Positions 1 to 12,176 of a stretch of DNA of 64,000 nt are shown here, one piece after another. The translations under genes and the position numbers were made by a program. Each line of letters begins with the position of its first letter. The stretch's first letter is position 1. Origin of the DNA: Diphasiastrum complanatum (taxonomy: Eukaryota > Streptophyta > Lycopodiopsida > Lycopodiales > Lycopodiaceae); assembly GCA_029204225.1 (NCBI GenBank), contig CM055111.1:1808421-1872420 (forward strand). The letters run 5' to 3'. The notes beneath the pieces are model-generated. The model was not told the DNA's origin and did no database searches. It saw only the letters and a program-made list of their open reading frames with translations.

Positions 1-636
1 ACGTTATGATCCAGGAGAATAGTTTATATATCTCCACTGTGTGGAGTTTACAAGATAGCTAAACAGAGAATTACAAGACTAGTTAATACTAATCAACTAT
101 TTAGTTACTCTCCGTCGTTGCTACTCGTTTCAGCTGGGCGTAAAGTCTACGACTCCAAGCCTGTTGAGTTGGCAGCTGGCAGCGCAAAAGATTTTCCCTT
201 GTCTATTTCGTTTCTTTCGTGTCTTCTCGTTTTACATCCCTTTGCGATTTTTGCGGTTCAAGAGGTATGTTTATGATTCGCAAATAATTTGCGAATCGTT
301 CGTCTTGGAAGTATGCTGACTTTCGCAAATTGTTTTGCGAATCGTTTGACCTTCAAGTCAAGGCTCGTTGACTTGCGTGTTGTGGCAAAGTTGCAGGAGT
401 TCACCATTTTTGACACAATCTTGTGCAATCACAACACCTCAGTAAGATCCTGTAGGGTGTGTGGTGAAGTTCACACATGCTAAAACCTTCACAATGAGGA
501 GGAGCATCAAGTGTCTCAAGAATCCATAAAGTTCAAGAAGAGGACAAGGAAGGCCCTACATATCATCAAGATGATGAGAGAGAGAGAGATGAAATCTTAA
601 CAAATGGAGAGAGCTTGAGAAAGAGAGAGCTTAAAA

Positions 637-637
<1 letters not shown>
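1..637. other. No gene seen; possible gypsy LTR/flank
   Basis: I see no convincing coding region here. Short open frames lack family features. The stretch lies downstream, in minus-strand terms, of a gypsy integrase and its LTR start near 1520, so it may be LTR or flanking repeat. Short direct repeats of the type TTTGCGAATCGTT occur near 288-345. Confidence 0.4.

Positions 638-715
<78 letters not shown>
638..715. repeat. Compound microsatellite (GT)n(GA)n
   Basis: An uninterrupted GT run of about 31 bp (639-669) passes directly into a GA run of about 46 bp. The same GT-then-GA composite occurs on the minus strand at 46765-46863. Open frames crossing it translate only the repeat and are not genes. 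Confidence 0.97.
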
Positions 716-717
<2 letters not shown>

Positions 718-1016
718 TAATCACTAACACAATGAAAGCAATAACTGTAGTAGCCTTGGTTCACCTATCACGCATAGATTCGTTCCCAAGGGAATAGTGC
801 TTCCCTTGCGAAGTTAGCTTGCAAATCCTACTCTAACCACACCTAGATTAACCACATCTAACTATCCACCCTACTTTAACCACAAGCATGAGAAGGAAGA
901 ATAGATTACAATGGGGGAGGTGCTTACATCCTATCCTCTCTAGTCTCTTAGAAATCATTAACAACATGCAAGTAGAGAGAAGAAACAAATGGAAAGCAAA
1001 TACAAAATGCAAAAAC

Positions 1017-1021
1017 GAGAG

Positions 1022-1069
<48 letters not shown>
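1017..1069. repeat. (GA)n microsatellite
   Basis: About 53 bp of nearly pure GA dinucleotides with one C interruption at 1024. The surrounding 716-1100 shows no gene. Confidence 0.95.
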
Positions 1070-1073
<4 letters not shown>

Positions 1074-1099
1074 CAAGGATGTTCAAATCTCATTTGGGC

Positions 1100-1520
1100 A
1101 TAATCTCCTCTTCCTATTGAACATGGAAATATGGTACAAAGGATGCCTTTTCATGGATGGGGAAGGCCCTTGCCCCTTTCTGCTATTGGTTAATTACAAT
1201 GGCAAGGATCCTAATCCAAGCCTCCTAAATTAACACAAAATGAATCTAATGGTTCCTTAAGAAAGCACAAGGGCACTCACATGATTCATGTGAGTTCTTA
1301 TTTGGGCCATTTTAGCTTTTTTATTAACAACTTGACTTAGGGCCTCTAATGTCCTTTTAGAGTTTTAGGCCCCTAGTCACTTATTCCTAATTCTACAAGT
1401 TCTACAAAACCAAATTGTCTGCTCATTGGGTTGGGCTTATACACGTAGGAAGCCAGTGCCCTCGCACTTATTGCTCTACATGTACAGTGTACTGTGGTGG
1501 GGCCCACTAAGTGCCCAACA
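1100..1520 (-). repeat. Candidate start of gypsy 3' LTR
   Basis: Read on the minus strand, a purine-rich stretch AGGTGGGGATA is followed at 1520 by TGTTGGGCACTTAGTGGG, the usual order of polypurine tract then LTR with a TG start. This lies about 175 bp downstream of the gypsy integrase stop, where a 3' LTR belongs. The far end of the LTR was not located, so the lower boundary is arbitrary. Confidence 0.5.
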
Positions 1521-1694
1521 ATATCCCCACCTAAATAGGTGACGGTCCCACGACACCTGCCTGTGCTTGTTGTGGAAGAAGGCTGTCGACACATTTATTG
1601 CGGATGATGGAGTGTGTCAGAAAAAGCGTGGATAAAGATTGCTTACATAAAACATGAGGCTTTATTTGATGATGAGGAGCCTATCCTAAGCTCT

Positions 1695-2915
1695 TCAAGA
1701 AGTGTTTGGAAAGGCTGGTGGCGACCAATACTTGTGTAACCGGCTACCGTTGATGGGCGTAGCAAACGGTGTCCCATCCATTGTTCCTAAAGTCACTACC
1801 CCTTGCGATAAGATGTCGGTGATGCGATAAGGGCCTTCGCCAGTGAACTTCAGCTTTCCTTTGATCGCCTTTGTCTTGTACATGAGGACTAAATCTCCTT
1901 TTTGAAGATTTTTCTTGTGAAGACGACGATCATGCCAGGCCTTGCGATGTGCTTTCTCTGCAGCAAAAGCATGGACCGCTAACAAGCATGTTTCGCACAA
2001 CTTGTGTAGCGCTTCATGACAAAGGTGGAGCGATCTTGTATCATCTAATCGTTGCACTGTGGCAATGCGAAGAGATGGAACGAGAAATTCCACTGGCATG
2101 ACTGCATCTTGGCCATACACCAGTTGGAATGGAGTTTGCTCGGTGCTGCCTTTGTATGCAGTTTTGAAAGCCCACAGAGCAGCGTGTAGCTTGTGCTCCC
2201 AATCTGATCTGCTTGCTTCTATTGTCTTTGTCAAAATGCCGCACATAATCTTATTAGAAGATTCGGCTTGGCCATTGCCTCTTCGGTAGTAAGGCATGCT
2301 GAAACAATGGATCACAAAGAACTCTTTTAATAAGACCTTGATGGTCTCGTTGGCAAAGTGAGTTCCCTGATCGCTCACTATTTCCACTGGGCATTCGAAG
2401 CGTACAATGATATTTTCATAAAGGAACTTCACGGTGGACCTAGCATCTACTGCATGCACTACTTTGGCTTCAACCCACTTTGTGAGATAATCTGTAGCCA
2501 CGATAATATATCGGGCTTGGGTACTACGAGCGGCTGGGTGAATAGGGCCGATGTAATCAAGTCCCCACTTCTCAAATGGTGCTTGAGCCAATATAGGATG
2601 TAACGGCTCATAATTTGCCTTCGTTGGTCTACGCGCTCTCTGACATACAACACATTGCTTGATATATACCTCAGTATCCTTGTGCATTGTTGGCCACCAA
2701 CAACTATATTGTAGAATCTTGCGTATTGTTACATCTACTGCGAAGTGTCCGCCTCCCATTGCTTCATGCGAGAGAGACATGATCTGACTTGTCTCATGGG
2801 GCAGGATACAATGACGAATGATATTATCTGCCCCTCTTCGATATAGTTGGCCGGCAATCAACTGATATGGACGAGCTGTAAGTTCAAGTTTCTGTTGTTG
2901 CGCCTTGGATAGTGA
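1695..2915 (-). pseudogene. Ty3/gypsy integrase fragment
   Basis: This is the C-terminal part of a gypsy Pol polyprotein, encoding the integrase that inserts retroelement cDNA. The 388-codon frame from 2861 to 1695 shows an HHCC zinc-binding region ending CVVCQRAR and core residues in GLDYIGP, SDQGTHF and NGQAESS, giving a D,D,E triad, followed by the typical C-terminal stretch GDLVLMYKTKAI. Similarity continues upstream of the first Met to about 2915 (SKAQQQKLELTARPYQL), so the 5' end is truncated and no RT or RNase H is attached. The CACTA-like region begins immediately upstream. The frame is clean but the element is incomplete. Family assignment is firm; activity is not expected. Confidence 0.88.
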
Positions 2916-3413
2916 TCAAACACTATCTCCATTCACTTTTACACTTATCTATATAACACTACAATTAATACTATTTATTCAAACATTTAACACTTAGCAA
3001 CAGACCTTTACTTTACATAACTTTTGGCCAATATTCAAGACCTTGTGTAGTTTTATACCTGATGAATAACCTTCCTCTATTCAAACATTTATCTTTCCCC
3101 TCCTCCCTTATCTTTCTCCTCTTCACTTTTTATCACAAAAACAAACTTTAATTAAATAGGATGGAAGCTTATCAAAAAATCAAATCATGAAAAAGAGTGC
3201 AAATGATTGATCGAGTACTTAGTGGAGCATAGTGTCATCACACCTAGATTGTATCCAATCCACAACACCTTGTGAAAATCCTATCCCAAGCTCTATCCAT
3301 CTCATGATGTCACCACATACAGATATTGTGCATCCCATCACACCCAACGTAAATTGTACAGATTCTTCTATCTTAGCTATGCCATTAAAAAAAGAACATG
3401 ACTTGGACGCATT
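2916..3413. other. AT-rich flank, possible CACTA 5' end
   Basis: No gene recognised. At 2921 the plus strand reads CACTATCTCC, and the preceding GATAGTG makes a small hairpin with it. CACTATC could be the start of the CACTA element whose transposase lies at 4223-6670, but no matching right terminus was found, so this is tentative. Confidence 0.35.
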
Positions 3414-3785
3414 TTGACAAAATTTGAAACAGAACAAAGTTTTTTACGTACTATCGACTTGTCCAAAAATGTTTTAAATTCATTGACCAAATTTCTCCTT
3501 CCTCCTCATCTACATGCATTAGTTAAGTCGTTTGATAGAAAGAAATATTCATGTTGGCCTAATACGTTACCAATACCATTATGTGGGACATCATTTTCAT
3601 ATTGGGGTGATATGTACGTAATTAAGCCTAGTGAATGGTTTTCTAATGCCAGATTAGGTTTATTTTCTTTGACTAGCATTGATGTCCCTTTAAATAGTGT
3701 TGTCACATTAATGCCATATGCAAGACCTCAATACAATTGGGGTGATTGGCATGCTCATCCAAAGGAAACATCATATCTAAATTGA
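3414..3785 (+). pseudogene. SET-domain-like N-terminal half
   Basis: A 123-codon frame whose last third reads WFSNARLGLFSLTSIDVPLNSVV. This resembles the opening beta strands of SET lysine-methyltransferase domains, where a G-x-GLFA strand is followed by an I-x-x-G turn. The catalytic NHSC/GEEL half is missing here but appears on the opposite strand at 3808-4200, so the domain seems split and partly inverted. It lies just 5' of CACTA transposase sequence and may be a captured host fragment. The match is by eye only and the N-terminal two thirds are unrecognised. Confidence 0.45.
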
Positions 3786-3807
3786 AAGTCAAATAAGACA
3801 TCCAAAT

Positions 3808-4200
3808 TTAACTCGAATGAAAAGGATGTACTTTTGGTATATACAACGCACATGGTCGTGCTTGGCTCAAAACTTTTTGTACACATCTTGGTAGAGGATG
3901 ATTGCAGCTATAGTTGATGAATAGTTCTTCACCACATTTAATAGGTTTGATCACACAAACCATTACATATGTAGCTTTCACATATCTAGAAAAATGATCT
4001 TCTTTTCCATTGATGCATTTTTCAAAGTCACAATTAGTTAATGAAGGGTGACAAATGAAACTATTTATATATGTAGCGATGTTTTCATGTATTTTTGGAT
4101 GCCCATCGATGTACATACGATGTGCTTTTGAAACACTTTTTCCTTGCATGCGCCTCTCTTCCAAAGGACAAGCATTGGAATTTAAACCATATATTTGCAT
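3808..4200 (-). pseudogene. SET-domain-like C-terminal half, inverted
   Basis: A 130-codon minus-strand frame. ENIATYINSFICHPSLTNCDF resembles the SET motif in which a helix leads to F-I-N-H-S/C-x-P-N, and IKPIKCGEELFINYSC resembles the conserved I-x-x-GEEL-x-x-x-Y strand around the catalytic tyrosine. The first half of the domain lies tail-to-tail on the plus strand at 3414-3785, with only 22 bp between the two stops. An in-place inversion of the 3' half explains the arrangement. The host function of the parent gene cannot be inferred. Confidence 0.55.
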
Positions 4201-4222
4201 TCTTCATTGGTGGTGACATATA

Positions 4223-6670
4223 GTGGCATTTGTGTTTTTTTTAAATAATGTTCAATTTTCACATCTTGATTTAAGTTCCAATTTATATGTATTGTTCACT
4301 TTTGATGTCTTATTTGTTTTCCCATGTTTGAAGGAATATGAATCGTCATCTCGTTCTAGTAATGATCACATACATTCTGTATCCACCACAATATTGGGAT
4401 ACAATGGGCCACATATAGATCAACTATCTCGTCGTGAGCGGATGGGATTACGAGCCATGATGAGAATAGATGAACAACAATGTCACAAGACAAATCGGTC
4501 TTGACCTAACTCTTCTTATTCCTCAAAATCAAGTTCAAGTGATGAACATGATTGTTCTATGCAAGATGAAGTTGAAATTATGAGCGACTTGATAAATGAT
4601 GTCGATGAGCATCATGACAATATGAAAGAACCCACTGAATACAGTACCAAATCTTTTGAGACTGACAAGAAAAGAAAAGTGAGAAAAGAATCACATACAC
4701 CATTATACCCTGGAGCAAAGACATCTTGTTTGTCTGCTGCATTGCTTCTATTGAATCTCCAAGCAAAATATAAATGGAGTGATACAAGTGCTACATATGT
4801 AAAGAAGATTGAATTCTTTTTTATTTATCTAAGTGTGTACTAAGTTAAAAGTTTTAGTTGAATAAGCAATTGTGTTTCATGTTATGAAAATTCATTTGGT
4901 TATATGCAGGGTATTGCACAAACTACTCCTGAAAGGAAATAGCATGCTAGAGACAAGAGCCGAGGCACGCAAGATGTTGAATGCAATGGGAATGGACTAT
5001 ACACAACATCATGCTTGTCCAAAAGATTGCATCTTGTATCGTGGTGAGTATCAAGGACTAACAAATTGTCCTATTCGTGAGACTCCTTGATATCGAGATG
5101 ATTTGCAAGGGACCGCTATCCCAAGCAAGGTGTTGAGACAAATTCCAATAATTCCATGATTGCAACGATTGTTTTGTTGCAAATCTCTTGCAGAATTGAT
5201 GAATTGGCATGCTAGCCACCATTCTTCAGATGGGGTTATGAGAGTACCCTTAGATTCTCCTGCATGGAAACACATTGACAAAGAGTATCCATGTTTTGCA
5301 AGTGAATCTAGAAACATAAGATTCGGACTTGCAACAGATGGGGTGAATCCCTTTGGCAAGATGTCAAGCACGTGGTCTACTTGCCCAGTGGTATTGGTCA
5401 ACTACAACATTCCACCTTGGCTAACTGTAAAATAAGGACATCTCATGTTAGCACTTTTAATTCTTGGGAAACACAAAATAAAAAATATGGATGTCTACCT
5501 CGCATCGTTAGTTGAAGAATTGGAGCTATTATGGAAGGGTGTCCAAGTGTATGACATCTCACATCCAATACAAGATAACAACTTTTTGTTGCACGCAATT
5601 CTAACGTGGACAATGCATGACTATCTAGGATAGGGTGATTGTTCAGGTGACTAGAATATGAGATCATCTGTATTCTCTATATATTTAATTTTTATATATT
5701 CGTTATTTATGTTTAATTTTTTGATCTACAAGTAACACGAATTGCATTTGATTTCTTGAGGTTTTACAACTTCCGGATATCACGCATGTCTCGTTTGTGG
5801 ACCGAATATTGATGCTCGACACTCACGTCATCTAAGCAAAGTTGTATATGAAAATCATTGCAAATATTTGCATGAGGATCATTTGTTTCGGCATACACAA
5901 AGAAGAGGATTTGGAGGAAAGACAGAAACAAGGACGCCTCCAAAGAGAATGTCCATGGCAGATTGGCACAAGCTCTAGATTGAATCTGAGACCAAGCCAA
6001 TCAATGGTATGAAAAAAACTATCTATCTTTCCTTGTCTACCATATTGGAATAAACTTTTGATCAATCACTTGCTTGATCCTATGCATATATTCAAAAATG
6101 TCGGTGAATTAATATGGAAACACTTGGTGGGCGAAAAAGATAGTATTAATGCAAGACAAGACCTACAAGAATCAAAGACAAAAAAAGAGTACTGGCCAAA
6201 ATTGGGTATAGATGGAAATACTCATATCATTCAAAGAGCCCCTTGGATTCTTACCAAGGAAGAGTACAAGTACGTACGGTTAGTCATTTGCGAGATGAGA
6301 ACACCAACTAGTTTTGCTCATTCACTATGAACGAACATCATCCACAACAGAAGGAAAACTTCATGATCTTAAATTTCATGATTGGTTGAAGATGCTTGAG
6401 TACATATTTCCAATGTGTATTCGTGGTTGTCTAGCCGATCCACTTCGTGATACCATTTACAAATTAGCATCCATTGTCAGATACTTACATTTCTTTCACT
6501 CACGTTTTATGCTATTGCATATTTATTCTACCTACGAATTCGATAAAGTCATATGATGATCATATACTACAAATATGGTGTAGATGGATGTGTGACAAGG
6601 ATATTCGTGAGATAGATGTGGAGAAAAAACATGAAGATATAGGGGTCATGTTGCACATGTGAAGCAAGAT
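4223..6670 (+). pseudogene. CACTA (En/Spm) TNP2-like transposase, decayed
   Basis: A transposase of the Transposase_21 family in several frames with stops and frameshifts. The pieces are in order: LYPGAKTSCLSAALLLLNLQ (about 4700), DYTQHHACPKDCILYRGEYQ (about 4990), the core SPAWKHIDKEYPCFASESRN with LATDGVNPFGKMSS (5250-5370), HKIKNMDVYLASLVEEL (5470), LLDPMHIFKNVGELIWKHLV with APWILTKEEYKYV (6060-6290) and IRGCLADPLRDTIYKLA (6420). This is the standard CACTA order. The remaining C-terminal domain is at 13002-13641, displaced by a copia insertion at 6990. Broken frames make it inactive. An intron near 4840-4900 is possible. Confidence 0.85.
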
Positions 6671-6984
6671 CAAATGGACAAGTCATATTTGACATGGAAT
6701 GGGACTTTGCAAGAGGATGCGATTGGAAGGTTTGGTTATTGTTTATTGTTTTTTTATAAAATACAATGTGGCTTGTAAAATGATTGATTATTGTCTTAAT
6801 TACAATTGATATATGGCAATATCAAAAGTATAGTGCAATGTGGGCATATGGTCATCAACATCACGTTGAATGAGTTGATATGAAATGATGAACTTATGAT
6901 TGTGGTGTTATGGCATCTTTTAATCGAGAAAGTCAGAGTAGTGCACGAGACCAAAGTCCAATCTCTAGAGAGCCTGAGTATGTA
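6671..6984 (+). other. CACTA internal sequence, no intact ORF
   Basis: This is the continuation of the decayed CACTA transposase region up to the copia target duplication. Frames are short and broken and I recognise no domain. It precedes the GGAAC duplication at 6985-6989. Confidence 0.4.
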
Positions 6985-6989
6985 GGAAC

Positions 6990-7821
6990 TGTGGAAATCT
7001 GCAAAATAGGACCAAGAATGGATCCTTAAATGATCCACAAGAGGGATTGGATGTTAGATACAATTGATCTATCAATCTACACAAAATTTAGATCAATCTA
7101 GATCAATTCTAGGCATGAAAATCTAACAAGAATAATCATTAATGAAGATAAATGTACTTGCTAGTTTCACATGTGTGAAAACTTGTCAGAGTATGGACTC
7201 CAACCTGAAAACCAAGTACACTATGATAGAAACTCAAAACATTCAAAACAAATGAAGACAAATGGAGAGATTGACACAAAATTGCTTCCAAAATCAAGAT
7301 TGATGTTTCATGTTGATTATGGCCAAATATGCCTCTATATATACACTTCTTGGAGCTCGAGGTACTGATCATGCATCAGAGCTCACGCATGTGAGGCTGC
7401 TTTGTCATATGGTGAATCATCATGCAAAACTGACACTTGGATCAAACTTTCTATTTTGAGCACTTTTGGTCCATTTTCCTACTATATGGAGATCTACATG
7501 GAACCTTCTAGAAGTCAAAATTTGCCTACTTCAGCTTATTTCACACGTGTGAGCAGTCCTCTACACACGGGATATGACACCTAACCTAAGGATGTGGCTC
7601 ATGCAATCAATAGATTGATGCCATGTGTCATATGACTAGAAAACTAGTTTTTTGGTCTTTTTAGCCACTAGAACTTGAATTAAATCATATGTACAACCTA
7701 TATGATTAAGGTACATGACAAGTACACTAATTTCACATGTGGTAACATGCTCCACACATGTGTAATCATCCTATATACATGTATTTGGCCTTAACCAAGC
7801 ATAATTTTTGCATTTTTCACA
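6990..7821 (-). repeat. 3' LTR of copia at 6990-12996
   Basis: In element orientation it starts TGTGAAAAATGC and ends GCAGATTTCCACA, matching 12177-12996. It carries CACACGTGTG at 7542-7551 and close variants near 7177 and 7735. A T-rich and purine stretch ending TTTGGAG precedes it as a likely polypurine tract. Confidence 0.92.
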
Positions 7822-7833
7822 CTCCAAAAAAAT

Positions 7834-8739
7834 CTAGCTTGGTAAATCTAGTATAGATCTATCTATAACTCCAAGAGCCAATCTTAATTTTACAAATGGA
7901 TCTTTAGACAATGCCTTGGTGAGTATATCAGTAATGCAATCTGATGATGAAATATGAATAAGCTTGATCTCCTTTGCTTGTACTTTCTCCCTCACGAAAT
8001 GATGTGAAATCTCAATATGCTTTGTTCGAGCATGGAAGATTGGATTGTTTGCAAGTTGTTGAGCTGCTTGATTGTCACAATATATGCATGGAATATCTTC
8101 ATCCTTGATCACATGAAGCTCCTCCAAAAGCCTTTTAAGTCCAAGAACCTCCTTTGTTGTTGTTGTCATAGCTTTATACTCGGATTTTGTTGATGAAAGA
8201 GAGATGGTATCTTGCTTTTTGGAAAGCCAAGATATAGCTCCTCCACATAAGAATGTATCAAATGCACTTATGGATCTTCTATCCATCTTGTCACCTGCAA
8301 AACTTGAGTCCAAATATTCTCTTAAACAAACATTAGTCCTTTTATAAACTATGCCAAAGTCTTTTGTAGCCGAGATGTATCTTAACACCCTTTTGGCACT
8401 TTTCCAATGACATATTAATGGACTTTGCATGTATTGACTCAATTTGCCAGCACAAAAATTAAGATCTGGTCTAGTGATGGTTAAGTATATCAAGGAACCA
8501 ATAAGCATTATATAGGTAGTGATGTCCTCAAAGGATGCTTCATCACTTTCCTTAGATACTTTTACACTTAGTTCCATGGGAGTTTCAACTCCTTTAAATT
8601 CAATCATGCCAAATTTTTCTAAGATTGATCTAGCATACTTAGATTGACATATGAGAGTAAAATCATCACTTCTAGTGACATCTATTCCAAGTATAACTTT
8701 TAGAAGTCCAAGATCGACCATCCTAAATTCACTAGCCAT
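7834..8739 (-). pseudogene. Copia RT C-terminus and RNase H
   Basis: A 301-codon frame covering the end of reverse transcriptase and the RNase H domain, which degrades the RNA strand of RNA-DNA hybrids. It contains MVDLGLLKVILGIDV, the motif LIYLTITRPDLNF, the RNase H stretches YLDSSFAGDKMDRRS and LSSTKSEYKA and the catalytic-region motif YCDNQAA. It follows the 8822-9778 frame after a break near the YVDD motif, which can be read in about 8742-8800 in another frame. The product alone is non-functional. Confidence 0.88.
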
Positions 8740-8821
8740 CTAGATCATTTCCTGTGAGTATAATGTCATCAACATATAAAACTAAGATAATGATCTTCCC
8801 ATCATTACATTTGTAGTACAA

Positions 8822-9778
8822 TTATGGTTCATAAGAAATTACAACAAATTGAATGGAAATAAGATAGGAATGCAACCTAGAGTACCATGCTTTTGGTGCC
8901 TGCTTGAGTCCATAAAGACTCTTCTTCAAGAAACACACCTTGTCTTCTTCTCCATCTTTGATGAAGCCCTCGAGTTGGCACATGTAGATTTCCTCTTTCA
9001 AGAATCCATTCAAGAAAGCATTTGTCACATCAAGTTGGAAGAGCTCCCATTTGAAAGTAGTAGCAAGACATATGATTAATCTAATGGTCACAAGCTTTGC
9101 AACAGGTGCAAAGGTTTCATCATAATCTATGCCTTTGACTTGCAAAAAACCTTTTGCTACAAGTCTAGCTTTATATTTATGAATGGAACCATCTTGATTA
9201 TATTTCAATCTATATATCCATTTACAAGTAAGAGGCTTCTTTCCATAAGGTAGATCAACAAGCTTCCAAGTTTGATTTTCCATTAATGCATCAAACTCTA
9301 GTTGCATAGCTTTCCTCCAATGTTGAGACTTATTTGCTTCCTCAAAACTAGTTGGTCCTTCAAGCATAGTAGTCAAGAAACTATAAGAGTTGAGTAGTTG
9401 AGATTCTTCCCTTTGCTCCCCTTTGTCATTATAAGTGAGCCTTGATGGCTCAATCCTTGTCCTTGTTGATCTTCTTGGCACCCTTGGACTTTGAGTAAGT
9501 TCCACTTGGTCTTCATCTTCATGAAGCTCCTCCTCGGCCATAGCATGATCCTTGACAAGTTGAGTGTTGTTGGAAGTCACCTTTCCTTTGGCTTGGAGAG
9601 ATTCATCAAAAAGTACATCTCTACATACAACAACTTTCTTGGTAATAGGATCAAATATTCTATAAGCTTTACTCTTTTCACTATAACCAACAAAGATGCC
9701 TTTGAATGAAGTGGCGTCTTCCTTTTTTCTTGTTTCTAAAGGAATATGTACATAACAAGTACATCCAAAAACTTTCAA
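8822..9778 (-). pseudogene. Copia integrase C-terminus and RT N-terminus
   Basis: A 318-codon frame. It starts with the integrase C-terminal marker FKGIFVGYSEKSKAYRIFDP, then a variable linker with a basic RRSTRTRIEPSRLTY stretch, then reverse transcriptase motifs ALMENQTWKLVDLP, CKWIYRLKYNQDGS, DYDETFAPVAKLVTIR, QLDVTNAFLNGFLKEEIYM and SLYGLKQAPKAWY. The frame breaks before YVDD. It overlaps the upstream frame by a few bases in a different phase, indicating a frameshift. Confidence 0.9.
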
Positions 9779-10803
9779 ATCACTAAGATTTGGTTTTTGT
9801 CATACAATACTTCATAAGGTGTAAGTCCTTTAATGTCACTATTAGTCATTCTATTGCATAGAAAGTTTGCACATAAAATAGCTTCTCCCCAAAATGAAAT
9901 AGGAAGTGATGCATCTAATCTCAAAGCTTTAGCACACTCACATAGTGTCCTATTCTTTCTCTCAACTACTCCATTTTGTTGTGGAGTATATGTGCAAGTA
10001 AACTCTCTCGTAATGCCATTAGTTTCACAAAACTCATTCATCCTATTGGACATGTACTCCCCTCCATTTTCGCTTCTTAATACTTTCAAGCTAGTATTAA
10101 GTTGTTTTTCCACAAGAGTCTTGAACTTTACAAAGGACTCAAAAACTTCACTTTTCTTAGACAAGAGATAAACCCAAGAGTATCTTGATCTATCATCAAT
10201 AAAAGTGACATACATAAGAGCTCCACCATTAGATTCATGTGAAAATGAATGAACATCTGAGTGTATAAGGGCACGAGGAGAGTTAGATCTTCTCAAAGAT
10301 CTCTTAAAAGGTAGCTTATGAGATTTGGAGAGTCCACAAGCTTCACAAAGCTTGCCACACTTGGATATGGTTTTGGGAAGTCCACTTGCTAGCTCCTTTG
10401 TCACCATGGTCTCCATAGCTTTGTAGTTAGGATGGCCTAACCTTTTGTGCCATAATTCCATTTGAGTGAGCTCCTCCCTTGCCATGTTCACACTTCCAAC
10501 CATCACATTAGCGTCCAATTTGAATAATGTCCCTTGCTTGAAACCACTAGCAACACATTTTTCATCTTTCAAGGTAGAACATGCTCCATGCTTGAAATGT
10601 ACATCTAATCCATTATCCATAAGTTGTCCCACACTCAACAAGTTCTTTGTAATTGAAGGTACATAAAGAACATTGTCTAGATCTACTTTTTTAGATGATC
10701 CTAGACATAAAGGAATGGATCCAACACCTACAATCTCACATTCTTGATCACTTGCAGTGAAGATAAATCTCTTAGAACTATTGTAAGAAGCACTCAGATG
10801 CAA
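9775..10803 (-). pseudogene. Copia pre-integrase and integrase core
   Basis: A 342-codon frame with the HHCC zinc region (ELWHKRLGHPNYKAM ... CEACGLSKSHKL) and an integrase core of the D,D-35,E type (LIHSDVHSF, RSENGGEY, NGVVERKNRT). Upstream it joins gag directly: CFFCGKRDI is followed by LHLSAS. The rest of the zinc knuckle and the protease DSGASSHM segment, present in the related element at 22510, are therefore deleted, by about 50 codons. Without protease the element cannot process its own polyprotein. Confidence 0.9.
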
Positions 10804-10849
10804 AATGTCTCTTTTTCCACAAAAGAAACACCTTAGCTTCTTCTTGTCC

Positions 10850-11650
10850 TTATTGCCCTTGCCTTTGGAACTTGATGCTGCTCTCCATCTCCATGTCTCG
10901 AGTCTTCTTGGATGGAAACTTTTTCTTCTTGCCTTTCAAGGAAAAGCTAGCTTTTTCATCACCATCATTCAAAGATAAGAAACTCATCCTACTTTTGATA
11001 TGAAGCATTCTACTCTCCTCACTTACAAGCAGACTTTGAAGTTTTTCAATACTAGAAAGTGAATCTTGAATAGCAAAGGTTTGAACAAGATTAGAATAAT
11101 CATCTCCTAATCCATTCAAAATAATTTGAACTAACTCATCATCTTTGATCTTATTATCTAAAGAAGACAACTCCTTATTCAAAGATTTGATCCTAAAGAC
11201 ATAATTTTGGTGGGCACTTTCACTACTTCCTTTCATGCTTTGAAGAATTTGATTCCTAAGCATGAGTATCCTTGAAGTATTCTTGGATCCATAAATTGCT
11301 TTTAATAAATCCCATGCCTCTTTGGATGTGGTACAAGATGAGATTTCCTTCAAAAGTTCATTATTTACATTCATTTTTATGTAATGTAGTGCAACTCTAC
11401 ATCTCTTTTTGTACTTTACCAATTCCACACCTCCTTGAGGTTCTACTTCTACCTCAAATACTATGTCATAAAGATCATGAAGTACAAGTAAAGACTCCAT
11501 TCGAACTATCCAATTAGCATAATTAGTGGATGTGAGCCTTTCACTAGCTTCAAGCAAAAAACCACCCATTGATGCCATTTTTGAATGTGAAAAAGCACTA
11601 GAAACTCTTATGATTTCTCTAAGAGATCTGAACCTAAAGTCTTCTAGCAA
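10850..11650 (-). pseudogene. Copia Gag (UBN2-type)
   Basis: This is the Gag structural protein that packages element RNA. The probable start is the internal MASMGG at about 11577, because related Gag proteins begin MASNGG or MSFMGG. Recognisable stretches are LLEASERLTSTNYANWIVRM, KEAWDLLKAIYGSKNTSRIL, LRNQILQSMKGSSESA and VQIILNGLGDDYSNLVQTFA. A basic KGKKKKFPSKK tail precedes the truncated zinc knuckle near 10810. It is frameshifted relative to downstream pol. Confidence 0.87.
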
Positions 11651-12160
11651 TTTGAGAGCTTATAGACTCAATCATATCACTCATGAACCAATCTAGAATG
11701 ATGGAAATCTAGATTCTAGTCTCAATCTTGCAAAATCACTCAATCTATGATTTTTGACAATATCTCTCTCAACTTCAACATGCACTCAAAAAATCAGAGA
11801 ACTCATTTAATGCACCTGATTCAAGCTTCAAATTTTATTTTTTTGGCTGATCCAATCCAAGAACAAATCATAGAAATAGAATCTCTATAGAAAAAGCTTG
11901 ATTTTGCACTAAAAATCTCTCAATTTGGGTGTGTGAGTCAAATTATACAAATTTTTTAATTTTCTCAACGAAAATTGGACTTGTACGGCCTCACACGTGT
12001 GAAAAGTATTCCTACATCCCACAACAAGTTCTGGTCCAAAAATTTTGAGTATACCTATCAAATCTAACTCGCTACACAAAAAATTAGCTAGTTTCCAAAA
12101 ACTTGCTAATTTGGGCTTAGTTTTGGATCAATCCCATCAATATCAATAAATTCTCTTGTA

Positions 12161-12176
12161 CTTGGCTCTGATACCA
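12161..12176 (-). promoter_or_regulatory. tRNA primer-binding site of copia 6990-12996
   Basis: On the minus strand TGGTATCAGAGCCAAG lies immediately inside the 5' LTR. This is complementary to the 3' region of initiator methionine tRNA, the usual primer for plant copia elements, and it fixes the element's orientation. Confidence 0.9.

Noticed and set aside
2913-2930. GATAGTG-ATCAAA-CACTATC hairpin as a pair of abutting CACTA termini
   Set aside because: The gypsy integrase reading continues into CTATCC on the minus strand, and no matching far terminus with a 3-bp duplication was found. Left only as a tentative left boundary.
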